DNA of 8,565 nucleotides. Origin: Alphaproteobacteria bacterium (GTDB lineage Bacteria; Pseudomonadota; Alphaproteobacteria; Sphingomonadales; Sphingomonadaceae). A program made the position numbers and the translations under genes. The notes below the pieces were generated by a model that worked only from the letters and a program-made list of their open reading frames with translations, did not search any database and was not told where the DNA came from. Shown here piece after piece: positions 7,433-8,565 of the stretch (positions are counted from its first letter, which is position 1; every line of letters starts with the position of its first letter). Location: positions 1-8,565 of the forward strand of contig VBAE01000052.1 in the NCBI GenBank assembly GCA_005882415.1, in the 5' to 3' direction.

Positions 7433-7501
7433 ATTGAAGCCCCTCAAAGTCGTCGCTCTCGGGGCCGATTATGGGCGGGGCGCAGAGGCGGGCACTCGGT
7501 T

Positions 7502-7537
7502 CAAGTCCCGAGGCGATGGCAGGCAAGTCCCTAGGCG
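7502..7537. promoter_or_regulatory. Paired 14-bp direct repeats, candidate operator
   Basis: CAAGTCCCGAGGCG (7502-7515) and CAAGTCCCTAGGCG (7524-7537) match at 13 of 14 positions and start 22 bp apart, about two helical turns. That places both on the same face of the DNA. They lie 55-105 bp upstream of the porin operon start, where an activator or repressor would bind. The role is inferred from spacing and location only; chance is possible. Confidence 0.35.
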
Positions 7538-7612
7538 CAGCTGCTCCCCGCGGCCTGTTGCGCGGAGGACACATGGGGCTCCGCGGGAGGGGGCGGGGAA
7601 AGGTCCAGGGCT

Positions 7613-7698
7613 CCGTCATTGCGAGGAGCGAAGCGACGCGGCAATCCAGACTGCGTCCGACGCCGTACTGGATTGCTTCGCTTCGCTCGCAATGACGG
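7613..7698. repeat. 86-bp palindromic interspersed repeat, copy 2
   Basis: Same length and same arms as 1473-1558, but in reverse orientation: the 37-nt arm (starting CCGTCATTGCGAGGAGCG) and the 32-nt arm (ending CGCTCGCAATGACGG) are each identical to the reverse complement of copy 1. The central 17 nt differ substantially. It sits in the divergent intergenic region, 119 bp upstream of the patatin start. Confidence 0.9.
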
Positions 7699-7817
7699 CT
7701 TTCTGATCGAAGGGAGAGCGGGTTTGCTGCCTCCCCGGCCTCCGTTGTTTCCCCGATGCCGCCCCACTCCCACGACCTCTATTCTTACGCACTCCGGACG
7801 CCATTCGGGGATCCCCA

Positions 7818-8565
7818 ATGACCCTTCCCACCCTGCGCTTGCGCCTTGCCGCCGCCCTGCTGCTGGCGAGCGCGGCCTGTTCGACGCCGCAGCGCATGCC
7901 GGCGGTGCCGCCTTCGGAGACCGCGCTTGCCGAGCCGGCGATCGGCGACGTCCGCTTCCTCGTCCGGCTCGATCCCAAGCCGATGGCGGCCGAAGCGGAG
8001 TCGGCGCTTCGCAAGGAGCAGGCATGGCTGGTCTCGCAAGGCCAAAGCGGCCCGCTTCCGCCCGCTTATTATCTCGCCATCTCGGGCGGCGGCGACGACG
8101 GGGCCTATGGCGCCGGCCTGCTCACCGGCTGGACCGCCGCCGGCACCCGGCCTCAGTTCAAGGTGGTGACCGGGGTCAGCACCGGCGCGCTGGCCGCCCC
8201 CTTCGCCTTCCTCGGCTCGGCCTACGATCCGATGCTGGAGAAGGTCTACACCACTATCTCCGCGAAAGACGTGTTCAGGAAGCGCGGCATGATCGAGGGG
8301 GTGATGGGCGACGGAATGGCCGATTCCGCGCCGCTCCGGCACATGGTCGCCCATTATGTCGACAAGAAGCTGCTCGACGCGATCGCCGCCGAATATGCCA
8401 AGGGCCGGCTGCTCCTGGTCGGCACCGCCGATCTCGATTCGCTGGAGCCGGTGATCTGGAACATGACCGCGATCGCCGCCAGTTCCGATCCGCGGGCGCC
8501 GGCGCTGTTCCGGAACGTCCTCGTCGCTTCCGCCTCGATCCCCGGCCTGTTCCCGCCGGTGATGA
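7818..8565 (+). CDS. Patatin-like phospholipase, probable lipoprotein (3' end outside window)
   Basis: Partial gene with 249 complete codons and no stop before the window edge. The N-terminus has Arg residues at 7 and 9, a hydrophobic core and Cys21 in ASAAC, suggesting a lipoprotein signal; the box lacks the preferred Leu at -3, so lipidation is probable, not certain. The patatin nucleophile elbow GVSTG is at residues 119-123 (Ser121). The oxyanion loop appears as SGGGDDGAYGAG (89-100), with Asp-Asp where most patatins have a residue followed by Arg. The catalytic Asp would lie beyond the window. The later SASIPGLFPPV segment is also typical of the family. Expected activity is hydrolysis of phospholipid or lipid acyl esters in the envelope. 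ATG 7818 has GGGGA 6 nt upstream. Transcribed divergently from the porin operon. Confidence 0.88.
   Translation, partial: MTLPTLRLRLAAALLLASAACSTPQRMPAVPPSETALAEPAIGDVRFLVRLDPKPMAAEAESALRKEQAWLVSQGQSGPLPPAYYLAISGGGDDGAYGAGLLTGWTAAGTRPQFKVVTGVSTGALAAPFAFLGSAYDPMLEKVYTTISAKDVFRKRGMIEGVMGDGMADSAPLRHMVAHYVDKKLLDAIAAEYAKGRLLLVGTADLDSLEPVIWNMTAIAASSDPRAPALFRNVLVASASIPGLFPPVM

Larger units (their letters stand above)
7433..7817. other. Divergent intergenic region between porin operon and patatin gene
   Basis: This roughly 370-385-bp stretch separates the minus-strand operon from the plus-strand patatin gene, so it must contain promoters for both. It holds a 14-bp direct repeat pair (7502-7537), a GC-rich imperfect hairpin around the two CCGCGG sites (7548-7553 and 7581-7586), and the 86-bp palindromic repeat (7613-7698). 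A CATAAT on the minus strand (7467-7472) resembles a -10 box for the operon, but no -35 hexamer stands at the right distance. I see no convincing sigma-70 or sigma-54 promoter for either gene, and no credible gene. Confidence 0.6.

Noticed and set aside
7531..8025. Minus-strand open frames across the intergenic repeat and patatin start
   Set aside because: They translate the palindromic repeat (SLRAKRSNP type) and the antisense of the patatin gene; no start signal or domain.

Overview
The window is GC-rich DNA from an alphaproteobacterium, most likely a sphingomonad (Sphingomonadales). This rests on overall codon use, the many exported outer-membrane proteins and the type of interspersed palindromic repeat. 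It is an inference; there is no rRNA or marker gene to confirm it.

Layout. (1) Positions 70-1519, plus strand: two overlapping genes for inner-membrane proteins of uncharacterised families, a bestrophin-like DUF4239 protein and a DUF502 protein. The second reads through into an 86-bp palindromic repeat that supplies its stop codon. (2) Positions 1559-7432/7447, minus strand: a tightly packed five-gene run, in transcription order a DcaP-like porin, a Tat-exported glutaminase, an exported amidohydrolase, an OprO/OprP-like porin (broken as it stands), and a DUF481 outer-membrane barrel protein. Gaps are 31 nt, 8 nt, an 11-nt overlap and 4 nt, so one operon is likely. Every product carries a signal peptide or is an outer-membrane protein, so the cluster looks like an envelope module: porins admit a small substrate and two hydrolases act on it in the periplasm. 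(3) Positions 7433-7817: a divergent intergenic region with a second copy of the 86-bp repeat (inverted relative to the first) and a 22-bp-period pair of direct repeats that could be an operator. (4) Positions 7818 to the window edge, plus strand: the start of a patatin-like phospholipase, probably a lipoprotein.

The most unusual structure is a perfect 108-bp inverted duplication. Bases 2522-2629, encoding part of the C-terminal end of the OprO/P-like porin, recur in inverted orientation at 3653-3760, exactly between that gene's signal-peptide segment and its barrel. The insert changes frame and adds an in-frame stop, so the porin cannot be made as one chain. It is either a real template-switch mutation or an amplification or assembly chimera; read-level data would decide.

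No tRNA, rRNA, CRISPR array, transposase or phage gene was seen. I found no clear new defence or mobile system; the all-exported hydrolase/porin operon is the best candidate for undescribed biology.
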